Of a DNA stretch of 64,000 nucleotides, positions 10,151 through 21,320 are shown piece by piece. The notes below the pieces were generated by a model, which was given only the letters and a program-made list of their open reading frames with translations, did no database searches and was not told where the DNA came from. Source of the stretch: Viscum album (Eukaryota; Streptophyta; Magnoliopsida; Santalales; Viscaceae). Both the position numbers and the translations under genes were made by a program. The stretch is taken from NCBI GenBank assembly GCA_963277665.1, contig OY728130.1:1360082393-1360146392 (forward strand). Direction: 5' to 3'. How positions within the stretch are numbered: the first letter of the stretch is position 1; every line of letters starts with the position of its first letter.

Positions 10151-11239
10151 AACTTGACTCGATCGTTTTTTAATCTCCTGAATAATAAACTTGAGTTAAT
10201 TTCTACTTCCTTAAGAACCTTTTTCAAGTTCATTATTCCTTTTATATCACTTATTACCATGTTATGAACAATATTTTATTATTTAAGTTAATAACGGTCG
10301 TTTAACGATCATTGGTACTTGAGTCAAAAATAAACTCTTTATAATTACAAGTTGTTCATGTGGTAAAATATCCATTATATAAAGAATTGTATTCATGATG
10401 TAGATATCATATATATCATATATATCCAGTATATTCATGCATTTATAATATTACATAATCATTTAGAGGTAATAAATGAAATGCACCGTTCATGGAGACG
10501 GTAAGCCGTACGTACACATGAATGCTAATTTCATTTCTATCTCATACTTTAACTAAAAGAAGATAATAATGATATAAAGGTATATTATAATTCCAGTATA
10601 ACATCATATATAATAATTTTAAATCCATACTTTATACGTCTCGCGTATGGCATTAACAAATCAAATCACTTTGAGGGGGCGGTAGTCCGCACTTCCTAAA
10701 ATGAAGATATCGTGTTTACCCATAATGAAAGCCATAAAGGTATGCCATAAATGAAAAATACATAAGCTTAAGGAAAACATAAACATATTATATATCATAT
10801 ATAAATATAGTGACATCTTAATGTCCACCTTTGAAGGTGTTATATGAGTGTTGAACAATCATCGTTTCGTGAGGCAGAAATTTTCCATCCACAGAAACAG
10901 TATGTTCTTTAACCATTAGATGATGGTGTGTGTAAGTGTATCTCGAATACTTTTTATAAAAACATCATAGTATATTTACTATACTGGATTTATTACAAAA
11001 TAAATGAATAAAAAGAGTTTAGGGGGTTGGAGAACCAAAATAAAACAAAACAACTCAAGTGAAGACATTACCTTAAAATCAGGTAACTTTTTTTGATTTG
11101 AGCTCAAAGGCTTCCTTGGGAAGACTTCTGCCCAAAGTGAGGCTTCTAGGAGTAAGAGAGGGATGTGGAGAGGAAAAATGGGTAGGGTTTGGCCTATCCA
11201 AAGGCTTTGGCGGTGTGGTTAAAGAGGTAGAGGTGGGGG

Positions 11240-11248
11240 CCTTTTATA
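11240..11248 (-). promoter_or_regulatory. TATA box of A LTR
   Basis: TATAAAAGG on the - strand in a C-rich context, about 1.6 kb from the LTR start. It is shared with B at 26817-26825 and, with one change, at 33405-33413. This is the likely U3/R junction. Confidence 0.5.
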
Positions 11249-12851
11249 AGGGGAGAGGAGGGGCACTCTTGGAAAGTGATAAAAGGTTACATTATTTTCA
11301 AATGCTTTTCGGATTTTAAAGGTCCCAAATTGATTTTTGGAGAGGATAAGGTGATAAGGGTTCGAAATATACTAATCCAATAGATTTTGGACATGTTTAG
11401 GTCATATATTTTACATTATATTTTCATTTTATTTAAATCGTTAAATAATGAGGTCATCACTGCATCATCATGATGTCATAAATAATTTAATTTATTTAAT
11501 GTCAAAAAATTATAAAACAAATACTATGATGTACGAAATAGTTTTAGATTTCTAATGAATATTTATAGTCAAAAATCTGATTTTTATAACCTCGTGAAAA
11601 AAAATTGTTTTATTAAAACATCTCATGTTTGTGTCATTTTTACTTTAACATTAAATAAAAAGTTATTTATGTCATTTCTCAACCAAAGTGGCTCCATGGG
11701 GTCCCCAAGTTGACCCATGGGTTGTCTTGGTCGGCCATGACACATCCAATGAGGGTATGACATGTGTCAAGCTCATCTCATATTATTAAAACATTATTTT
11801 TACCTTAAACTATACTAATTGCCTCTAATCGCGATTAAAAACATAATAAGTTACTATTCACCAAAAAATTATTTTAATCACATTGAACCGCATTTTACTT
11901 CTTAATGAAAACCATGTATGTCAGATTTTTTGAAATTCAAAACACAATGGTGGTAAATTTTCATTTAAATGGAAAATCAGTTTTTATAAGTACCACTTAG
12001 TGGTTTCACTATTCATCAAAAATTGAAGTTTTTCAGAAAAATCCCCAAACTTCACCCGAAGCTATATTTGATATTCCAAATTCAAAAATGATGTCTATTT
12101 TAAAGAATTAAAAAAATATTATTTACATTAATTTATTTAATAATTAATTCCCGCCGTCATGTCAAATAGCGTGTTTTAGTTTAAGTCCGATTTCAAAGTG
12201 AAATAAATTCCAACGACCACTATTGGATTAAATGCTAAAAATATATTCTAATTTCACTTTCAAACCAATTCAAAAGATAATCTAATCATATAAATAAATT
12301 ATAATAAAATGCGTTTTTGAATTAAAATACAACATTTTTCACTATTCATTAAAAAATGAGCTTTATCGGAAAAAATACCAAAACATTACAAAAAGTAAAT
12401 TTTTATGTCCTGATTCTAAAGAAGAATTTTATTTTGTCAAATATAACACATAAAATTGTCAAAAAGTGGATTTAAAAGAGGTTCGCCATCAAAAGGCCCT
12501 TAATCGACCCTTTAAAGAATATTAGAATTTTTACGCTTAAAATTGGATTCATTCGCATTTTTTAATCCTATAACATTTATTATAATATGTAAAAATATTT
12601 GACAAACATATATAATCATTTTGTAGTTAGTTCTATTCATTCCCGCCATCACAACAGTTAGGCGTTAACTACCATTTAAAATAAAATTATTTTTATTATT
12701 AGAGTGCAACGTAAGATTCCAAAGAAACTCGTTGTTGCGTATTGGGTATGACATCGAGCATAGCGTCCCCTTTAAAGTTATATTAATATTTTATTCACAA
12801 ATATGGATAAATGTGAAAATGTCATATTCTTTATTTACCTGGGGTGTTACA

Positions 12852-13890
12852 TTTGTATTGTTTTGATATTTTAGTAAAATAATCTATTAGAAATTTTTGA
12901 CTTGTATGAATCAACCACACCTCAATACGATGCACGATGTGGCCAGTATGACTCGAAGTGTCTTTTTTATTTAAAATTGACATTAATTTATGTAAAAACA
13001 ACATGTGACATATTGAAATCCAAGAAAACATAGAATTATTAATTTGATACTTTATTAAAAATGATCTGTGAGTAATTTTTTATGTGTAAAGGTCAAATGA
13101 ACCTCAATCTAAAACACTGTGTGACCAGTATGACTCAATGTGTCTACTTTTATTTAAAATTGACATTAATTTAAGTAAAACTAACAAGTGACATACTGAA
13201 AACTGAGAAAAAATATTTTTATATCTTTTATACTTCTTAAAAATGATCCATCATTCATTTTCAGCATGTATGAGTTAACTACACCTTAATATGATGCACG
13301 ATGTGTCTGATATGACAAAAAGTGTATATTATTAATTTGAAATTGACATTTTAGTTCAAAACATATCACTCACTAAAAACCAAGAAAATGCACTCCTATT
13401 CACTTTTTAATTTTGTAAAATTATTTTTAAGTAATTTTTTATTTCTATAAAGTATTCTCTAGTCAATCCAATGCATGATGCGACCAGTATGACTCATAAT
13501 GCATGTTTCCAGTTTGAAATGACATTTTTGTAAAAAAACACAACTAACATACTGAAAATTGAGCAAATTAATTCATATTATTTTGATACTTTAAGAAAAT
13601 GATCCCTTAGTAATTGGTGGTAGGTAGGAATCAGTTGAACCACAATCCAACACACGGTGTGACCATTATAACTCCAAATGTTTCATTGTTTAAAATTGAC
13701 ATTAATTTTATGAAAGGAAGAAGTGACATAATCAGAAGTAAGAAACCATATTTGGATTGTTTTGATATTTTAGGAAAATGATCCATAACAGATTTTTTGA
13801 CATATAGGGATCAACCTCGCCTTAATAGGATGCACGGTTTGAATGGTATAACTCTAAATGTGTCATTTTTTTAAAAATTGACATTTTATT
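12852..13890. repeat. Old ~180-bp tandem repeat array, about six units
   Basis: The core CCAGTATGACTC recurs, with changes, at 12943, 13125, about 13307, 13484, 13663 and 13843, giving spacings of 177-182 bp. Around each core the same order recurs: TTTTGATA...TTTAG, ATGATCC, a CACAC..CAATA segment, GATGCACGATGTG, the core, AAATTGACATT, then GTGACATACTGAAAA. The units differ heavily, so the array is ancient. The left edge is cut by the insertion of A and the right edge fades near 13890. Unit length is in the range of plant centromeric or pericentromeric satellites. Confidence 0.75.
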
Positions 13891-15421
13891 ATTATATTCT
13901 TTCATATTAATGTTTAATTTTTTTCTTTATAGTATTATTAAAAATATATTTGTTTCCATATATAGAAGGAATAGTTTTCTTAGTGTGAAATGATTTTTTT
14001 GGAAACTGATACCATGGGAGGAAATTTTTTAGAGGGGATGATGGGCATCAAAATATGAAAAATTAATGATTTAAAATGTTTGTTGGATAATTGTAAATAT
14101 AAATTAAGAAAATTTTTGTTTGGAATGTAGATAGAACTATTTTTTTTATATACCATGGGTGGATATTTTTTTTCTTCATGATTTCACTTATATATATATA
14201 TATATATTTGATTGAAATTGTAGCATTGTTTGAAATTACAGGTTGTATATAGTATTTGAAATTACAGGTTTTGCTTCTTGGTGTGATGTTATATCAACAG
14301 CAGATTGCAGGTGGCTATGCCTTTATTAGTGATAAAAATATCACTAATAAAGGTTTCCGTTATCACTGGTAAATGTGTCCTTTATCATTATTTTTTAGTT
14401 TTGAAAAAGGGGAACCCCCTTATCATCCCTTCAATTAACAACGCTTTTTTTGAAATGTTAAAAGAAGATTTGTGAACTTTTAATGGGGATATGTGTAGTA
14501 GTGTAGAAAGATCCTCCATTCTTTAACATCCTTATACAAATGTTTTAGCCTTCATATCCCATTTCATATCAATCAAGAATCTCTAACTTGACTGAAGCCC
14601 AGTATATACATCACATTCTCTAGTGTAGTGCACCACACTACACTAGGCGAGTTGTATGCTTGCAGAAAAATACTCATGAAATCTCATCTTCAATGTGACA
14701 CCCCCTTGTCATTGTGGTAATTAATATTATGTAATTTTATAGTTATTTTTAATTTTTAGGAGTTTTTATTTTTTTGTATTTCTATTGTTTTTAGTTGAGC
14801 ATTGTGGCATAATAGTTTGTTATTTTCTAGTGAGGGTCATTTATCTACCTTTGAATTTTTTCTAAAAGGGGGTGACCACACTAGACTTGAGATTTGTTGA
14901 TTAATGGTGATTATGGTGTGGGAGAGGCTTCACCATGGAGATATATTTTTATCTATGGGGTCCAGGATATTCGTATTCTTGATTCATTCTTAAAGAGTTT
15001 CTCAATGTTGCATTCCTTTTGTCTAGGTCATAGGGGTACCTAGAGAGGGGGTGATGTTTTATGGTTTGTGGGTACATGTTTTAGTGTCATTCTATCCATA
15101 TTTTAATTTTGTGATTTTACCTTTTTATCCTTGTTGGTTTTAAGCATTGCGATGCTTGTTTTCTTATCACTCATGTCAGTCGCTCGAGAGTAATCAAAAG
15201 GGGGTCTATCCTCATTCTCCAGGACTCCTAGATCCATTAATTCCATGTGTCTTTGTATGTCATGTCCTCCCTTCTTATTTTTTTCCTCTTTCAATTTCAT
15301 TTTGTTCTATTTTCTCCCGCAAAATATAATGGTCATGTTGGATGAATTTAGGGTTTGGGTTGGGTTTAATTTGGGGCTTAGGATGTCTAGGGCTTGTATA
15401 GTCTATCTTCTATAGTGGTCT
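13891..15421. other. Unassigned AT-rich sequence
   Basis: There is no open frame with recognisable content and no long repeat shared with the rest of the window, apart from a CACTA-like relic at 14310-14405. A short TA run lies at about 14190-14208. TGTGACACCCCC at about 14695-14706 looks like a gypsy LTR start on the + strand, but I could not find a matching end or partner. It is probably more decayed transposon sequence. Confidence 0.5.
14310..14405. repeat. Relic of CACTA subterminal repeats with a perfect hairpin
   Basis: A 15-bp perfect inverted repeat (14320-14334 and 14339-14353) flanks an AAAA loop. The following sequence (ATCACTGGTAAATG, then CCTTTATCATTATTTTTTAG) resembles the subterminal part of the CACTA element at about 15530-15585. 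It is likely a fragment of the same family. Confidence 0.45.
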
Positions 15422-17306
15422 CACTACCACAAAAATGGGTTTTCATAGTGCCACCCTTTAACAGTGCTAAAAAGTGCTAATAAAGTTGATACTTTTATCA
15501 GTGCAAAAAAACACTGATAAAGGTACCCCCTTTATCAGTGCTGGTAAAGGTATCACCTTTATCATCGATTTTTTTACTAGAGATAATAAAGGTTATATTT
15601 CAAAATAATCCAAGAAATTAACATATTAATATAGAAATATTTAAATATATATATATTTATGTAAATATAATATATATATTTAAAATATGTTTTAGATAAG
15701 TATAAATAAACATTTACAGTAAATATATAAGATATTTAGTGAACATTTTTTATAAAATATTTTAAAAAAATATTATTAATTATTATTTTTATAATTATTA
15801 TCAATAATAATAATTTAATAAAAATTTGAAAACACAAAAAAAAAATATTTATAATAAGTGAAAAACGTAAGTAAAACTTCAAATGACCATAAGTTTTGGT
15901 CTTGGTGTCCGTTTGAGTTTTACCACTTATCAAATTGAATCCTGTAATTAGATATATGCATTGATGACAGAGGGAAACCATATCTCATAAATGTTTATGG
16001 AAAAAAGGTATCTAATTCTTCCAAAACTGAGTTTTTAGTCAGGATACTCAATGTTTTAAACATTTGATGTAATTTCAGCCTCATTTAAGGGGGTCTTTTT
16101 GTCCTTTTTCAGTGGGGACTAGATTTATTCCCAAATATTACATTCATATTGTTATTTTGGCATTGAAATTTTATCATCTTTCATAATTTAATTTTATTTA
16201 TAATCAAATATATACATTTTTTATTTTCACACTTAAAATTTTAATTTTATAAATAAATAATTAAACATATTTATATATAAAATATATTTCTCAATATATA
16301 AGCAAGATATAAATAAAAAATATATATATTTTTTATTTAAAATATAAATATTTAAATATTTAAATACATATATAATGTGTGTGTGTGTGTGTATTAGGGA
16401 ATGTCTGTATTAACAAATTGATATATATTATCTTCATATTCTAATATTTGAATATACACATTAATATATAATATATGTAAATATATATAAATATGTATAA
16501 TTATACTTATAGATACACATATATATAATATATATGTCTTTGTCTTTGTGTGTATGTTGTATACATGTATTTATTTATTTATTTTTAAACACACACATAA
16601 AAACATTTTTATAAATGTATTAAAAATTAATCTTATAAATATATATTAACATATGAATAAATATATAGATAAAAAATATAACTATATATATTTATATTTA
16701 TTAATATATGAATAATTATATAAATATATAAATATATCTAACTATATATATATATATATTAATATATATATATTAATATTTGAATAAATATATAAATATA
16801 ACTCTATACATATATTATTATTATTATATATATATATATTAATTTATGAATATATATATATATATTAATATAAATCTATATTAATATAAGAATAAATATA
16901 ACTATATATATAAATAGATAGATAGATATATCATTCAATTGAGAAAAAACAAGATAGACGATTGGTAAAGGTGTAGGCGTTCAAGGGAAAGGTCACAGGA
17001 TTGAATCCAAGCAGTGGTAGATTTGTGCGGGTGGGTGTAGGGGAGATTAGAACTATTAAAGGGGTGGGGGACGTGGGCAGGTCATCCTGACACTATTCAA
17101 AGGGGAAAGCGTTGTTAAAATTGGTGTGGGTCAACCTTCTGATTTACAGAATTTTTTTATATCTTTCTAATTTTTTTTTACTTTGTCCGCACTTTTTTTA
17201 GAGATAATAAAAGATACCAAATTTCAATAGTTCCTCTATTATAAATGCTTTTTTAGTGTTGATGAGGATTTTTTTAGCGCTGATAAAACCATATTTTGTT
17301 GTATTT
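15422..17306 (+). mobile_element. Non-autonomous CACTA (EnSpm-like) DNA transposon, 1.9 kb
   Basis: The left terminus is CACTACCACAAAAATGGG. The right terminus, read on the - strand, has TACAACAAAATATGG with the outer three bases decayed. The left subterminal region (15470-15600) carries repeated CTTTATCAGTGC words in both orientations, including a hairpin at about 15491-15524. The right end has related AGCGCTGATAAAA words. A 3-bp duplication TCT flanks the element exactly (15419-15421 and 17307-17309), as expected for CACTA elements. The interior has no transposase; it is AT-rich with TA and TG microsatellites (16160-16935). Orientation is arbitrary. Mobilisation would have needed a transposase made elsewhere. 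Confidence 0.72.
16160..16935. repeat. TA-rich and TG microsatellite tract inside the CACTA element
   Basis: Runs of alternating TA, TATT and ATAA words fill the tract, with a (TG)n block at about 16375-16392 and GATA units near 16915-16927. There is no coding content. Confidence 0.7.
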
Positions 17307-18197
17307 TCTTGGTAATTTCATCAAAGGAGACTGGTTTCTGCTTAGTTTGATGCATGTGTTTTATTTGATTAAATTATTTTAAAATTTTTGGAATACATCA
17401 GATTTATAAATGCCTTTCCATTAAGTTTCAACATATACATGACACCCATGAAGAGTTTATAAAATAATTTCAATAAATTTTTAAGTTTAAAATAAATGGG
17501 ATTTTCATGGGAGTTTTTATTTCTAAAATTAAATGTTTTTACATGAAAAATTAATTATTAAATAACTGAGAGGATTTTCTAAGTGAATTTATATGTTTTA
17601 AGGGGTTGTTAAATTTAATTAGATTTTAAAATTTGTAATTTTTTTCCTATAAATGATTTATTTTTAATTTTTCGTTGGATTAGTTTTAAAATGTGATTGT
17701 GAATTGGTTTTTCAAATTTTGTATAAAAAGGTTTCTATGGAGTTTGTAACATGATTAATTTTATTATATTTTCATTCCCAGGTCATATTAAAGGCTCTGT
17801 TTTTATTTTCTAAAGTGACTCAGTTAATGATTTTTCACTCTATTGTAATCACATAATTGTATGCCTTTTATATAATTTTTTCAACATCATCGGATGTAGA
17901 TTTATTGTTATTATATAATTCCTAATTGATGGGAAAGGATTAGCTTCATGTGAGGGTGTTGGAGGTGATATAATGTTTATTTTTTCATTTTGATGTATGT
18001 GTTTATAATTTTTTCTTGTTTGATTGCTCACATCCATTAAGTAGTGTCATGGGAACCCAATGTACTTAAGTAGAAAATTTTGGATGAGTATTTCCACAAT
18101 TTAGATTATGTTTTTGCTGGGGTTTGTAGCCCAGTTTGACTACGATGGATTATATAGCCTTATGGGGGTGGATTATGTGGCATGATTGATCCAAGAG
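17307..18197. other. Unassigned AT-rich sequence between CACTA and C
   Basis: I see no conserved open frame, RNA gene or repeat shared with other parts of the window. The 5 bp before 18198 (AAGAG) are a likely target duplication of C. Confidence 0.5.
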
Positions 18198-21100
18198 TAT
18201 AAAAAACCCATACTTTTAATACGTATATATTACATCTTATTAGATAAATATTCATTACCTAAAATAGATATACACACTATATTCATGTATGTATTGTGAC
18301 TTTGGAATCTTGGATGCATAGACAACTTCTTCATATAAGATCTATAACATATCCTACTAAATTCATCACAATATCCACCCTTCTTATACATATCATAATT
18401 AAAAACATCCTTAATATACTTGAAAAGGTAAAACATAGGAATGGGTGAGATCAAATTCTTATCGAGGGTAAAAAAAGGCGATTTCAGTGATCTCACAATC
18501 ATAACATGATCATAAGGTTATGATAACATGATCTCAACATTTTAAAACTATACTCTTCATATCATAAATCATAATCTTGACTCATAAAATAAATCTGGGA
18601 GGTTTATAAGACATGAATCTTAAAGGAATCATAGAACATGATATAATAGAGTATAACATCGGCATAATACACCGATTTTCGATATACACATAAGTATAAA
18701 AAATCATTTCCTTGGTTTGCAATGAACCCTGGTAAGACTGTCATAGTGGATTGGGTTCAATTGAAAAACCTTTATATTATTCAATGTTCACTCCCAATAA
18801 TATCATAGTTGATAGATTCCCTTACTTAAGTGGGTTCACTCCCCCTTATAGTCATGTTTATCTCATGAGATATCTATATTTACCCAATGAATTAGAGGTA
18901 TATATAATTCTGTGTCAACCCATCACATAATGAAGATCATACATATATGTTCCACAATATCATAAAACATTATTCATATCATAACACATGAAAAATAAAA
19001 CAGTTTAATAAGCATTTAATTGTGGCAAAACTCATGGAAGATAAATTAGTTTCATAAACATTTCAATAATTCATCAAAGCATAACCCATGGAAAAGGAAC
19101 AAGTTTCATAAACTTATTTTTATCATAATCAGAGAACATACAAGTAAAGGATAAGGATATTATCATTTTATCATATCCCCTTAAAAACATAAGTAACATA
19201 AAATGATGTCATCTTAGATTAAAAATGACTTTAAAAGATAACATGGAACATTTCTTAAGGAAAATAACCTTTTCAATTTTAAATCAATTATTTAAAAACA
19301 AAAAAAATCCAAAATATTAAGGTAACTATTTTCTTTAAAACAAACCTTGGAAAATTGAAAATAAATCATTCAAGAATTCAACTATCCTGATGGTCAAAAT
19401 TTATTATCCTTTTTTGTATGTTAAAATAAATATCTTGGTTGCATTTTTAATAAAAAGTCAAAAGTACCTCATTTAAAAAATTAATTAGAAGATTCATTTT
19501 TAAATATTCTATAAAAAGTATATAATGGGTAAAAATGACTTTAAAAACATATAAGAACATAAAATATTTATTTAAAGTATTTTTTAACATTATGTACATG
19601 GAAGATAAAGGATTTTACTACTAATGATCAAAATAAAGTCAATTTTCCTTTAAAAATATTCTTTTGGTCTCTGGAGTACTTAAAGTGGGGAAAAAGAAAA
19701 GAAAACATATATTCTCAATAAATAACCCAAGGAGGAGAAAATTCATGAGATTCATGAGAGGAAGACCAAAAAATTCCTTCATTATAAACTTAATTATAAA
19801 AAATCTCGATAAATAAAGAAATTATACCAGAAAACCCTTACCTCAACTTTCGCTTGCTTCAAAAGTGATCTAACCTCCTATTATTTCAAATGAAACCTTT
19901 AGATATCCTCTTAAAGATCCCATGGTTGGTCTTTTTGGAAGGAAAACACCTTTAGAATGTGTGTAATTATTTTTAGAAGATAATTTGGTCTAATTCGATC
20001 GATATAGATGGCTAAAATATGTGTAAATCAGAGAAAGTTGTGGTTCCATTTTTCTAAATGGGGGAAAGAGATCTCTTAGAATTTATTAAAAGATTAAAAT
20101 ATAAAAAAAATTAATTTGATTCAAAATTATGAAAAATGGATATATATTCAAAGATAATATAATATTTGGTTTAAATACCATCATATAATAAAAAATGTAT
20201 TGATTTAAGTTGTGATTGAAACCTTTTCTTTTGGTTTAACCCCTTATCTAACCTATTTTAATCTTGAATGTGGTAATGGTTTTTCACTCTTAAAGGGTTA
20301 TAGTTCTACTTATAAGGTTAAAATTGAATCTTAAGTGATAAGAGATGAAATTTTTGACCATAAATTATCCACCTTATCCTCTTTCATGATTTTTATGATT
20401 TTTAATTAATTTAATAATATATAATTTTCATAAAATTTCTTTTATTTCATTTTTTACACAATTAAATTAATTTTTCTTTGAAAAATAATTAACAGAAAAT
20501 AAATTAAACTTGAAAACTTTCACACTTATCTAATATGTTATATTCATCTAAAAAATTAGTAGAATATTTTAACTTACTCAAATTATATTATTTTTAATAT
20601 TTTTTAGATAAATTATTTTTTTAATTAAATGAATAAATACTATGTTGGGGTTGTGTAAGCATTTAAGATAAATATATAATCACTAAAAATTAAAAATAAA
20701 ATATCATCATTAAAATATTTTCATTATTCTGGAAATAAACATTAATATTTGTTCAAAACATTCTTTTTAACCTATGTGAACACATAAAAGATATTTAAAA
20801 GTAAGAGAGTGACATTTTGTATTTTTTTATTTAAATATAATATAGGTCACTTCATAGAAAAATTTCCATTGAAAAATTAAAATTCATGGCAAAGGTGATA
20901 AGGGTATAATTATTTTCATCCAATAAGAATTAAGGTGAAAATAAGGACCTTAACATTATGTTTTAATCTTGGTTAAACCAATTTAACCTTTATCGAGGTG
21001 ATAAATTTTACCATGTTTATTATTTATAATGTCTAAAAATAAAAGAGACCTAGTTATCAAATTTGGAATTACTAATTAGAAATATGAAATCCATTTTTCA

Positions 21101-21320
21101 GAATTTAATTTCTTCAAGTGGTAGAAATTCATTTTAAAGTAAGTGAGAAAAATTAGATAAAACTGAGTTTTTATAGAAAGTAAATTTTTTTATCATAAAT
21201 ATGGATATATCTTCTTATATCATTCCTAGAAAAAATATTAAATGAATATAAAAACATTTTATTGAATAAATAATAGAAAATTTCCTTAAAATCATTCACT
21301 AATTATTTTATAATTAATTA
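18198..21320 (-). repeat. C 3' LTR, distal part
   Basis: It aligns with 41533-42175 followed by 51923-54400, for example the TTATACATATCATAATTAAAAAC block at about 18380 and TTCACTCCC blocks at about 18790 and 18836. It is interrupted at 21320 by E and resumes at 35653. Confidence 0.8.

Larger units (their letters stand above)
8097..12851 (-). mobile_element. A: gypsy-derived element, 5' LTR and start of interior (rest beyond R1)
   Basis: Reading on the - strand from 12851: an LTR starting TGTAACACCCC, ending near 8308, then a 2-bp spacer, a TGGTATCAGAG primer-binding site (8295-8305), and about 190 bp of leader to an ATG at 8103-8101. The second codon is GAT, and R1 interrupts the third. 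The sister element B at 29913-35040 has the same order (LTR, primer site, leader, ATG-GAC of a gag frame), which identifies the site. The rest of A must lie left of R1, outside the window. The right flank (12852 on) is a tandem repeat array, so A inserted into that array; its right target-duplication copy would be TTTGT. Confidence 0.8.
8308..12851 (-). repeat. A 5' LTR (about 4.5 kb)
   Basis: It aligns by eye along its whole length with 23567-28454 and 30156-35040, with many substitutions and indels. Well-kept blocks include about 10488-10530 (GGAGACGGTA, then CGTACGTAC), 10672-10698 (GGGGGCGGTAGTCC) and 10856-10930 (TCATCGTTTCGTGAGG). It is about 340 bp shorter than the B LTRs, largely because it has two instead of three copies of an internal repeat. 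No open frame in it is shared with the B copies, so I call no gene inside. Confidence 0.85.

Noticed and set aside
14695..14706. LTR start TGTGACACCCCC on the + strand
   Set aside because: No matching LTR end, partner LTR, primer site or polypurine tract could be found.
15147..15329. Possible small protein with a hydrophobic tail
   Set aside because: It lies in AT-rich unassigned sequence, has an overlapping - strand frame of similar size, and nothing supports expression or conservation.
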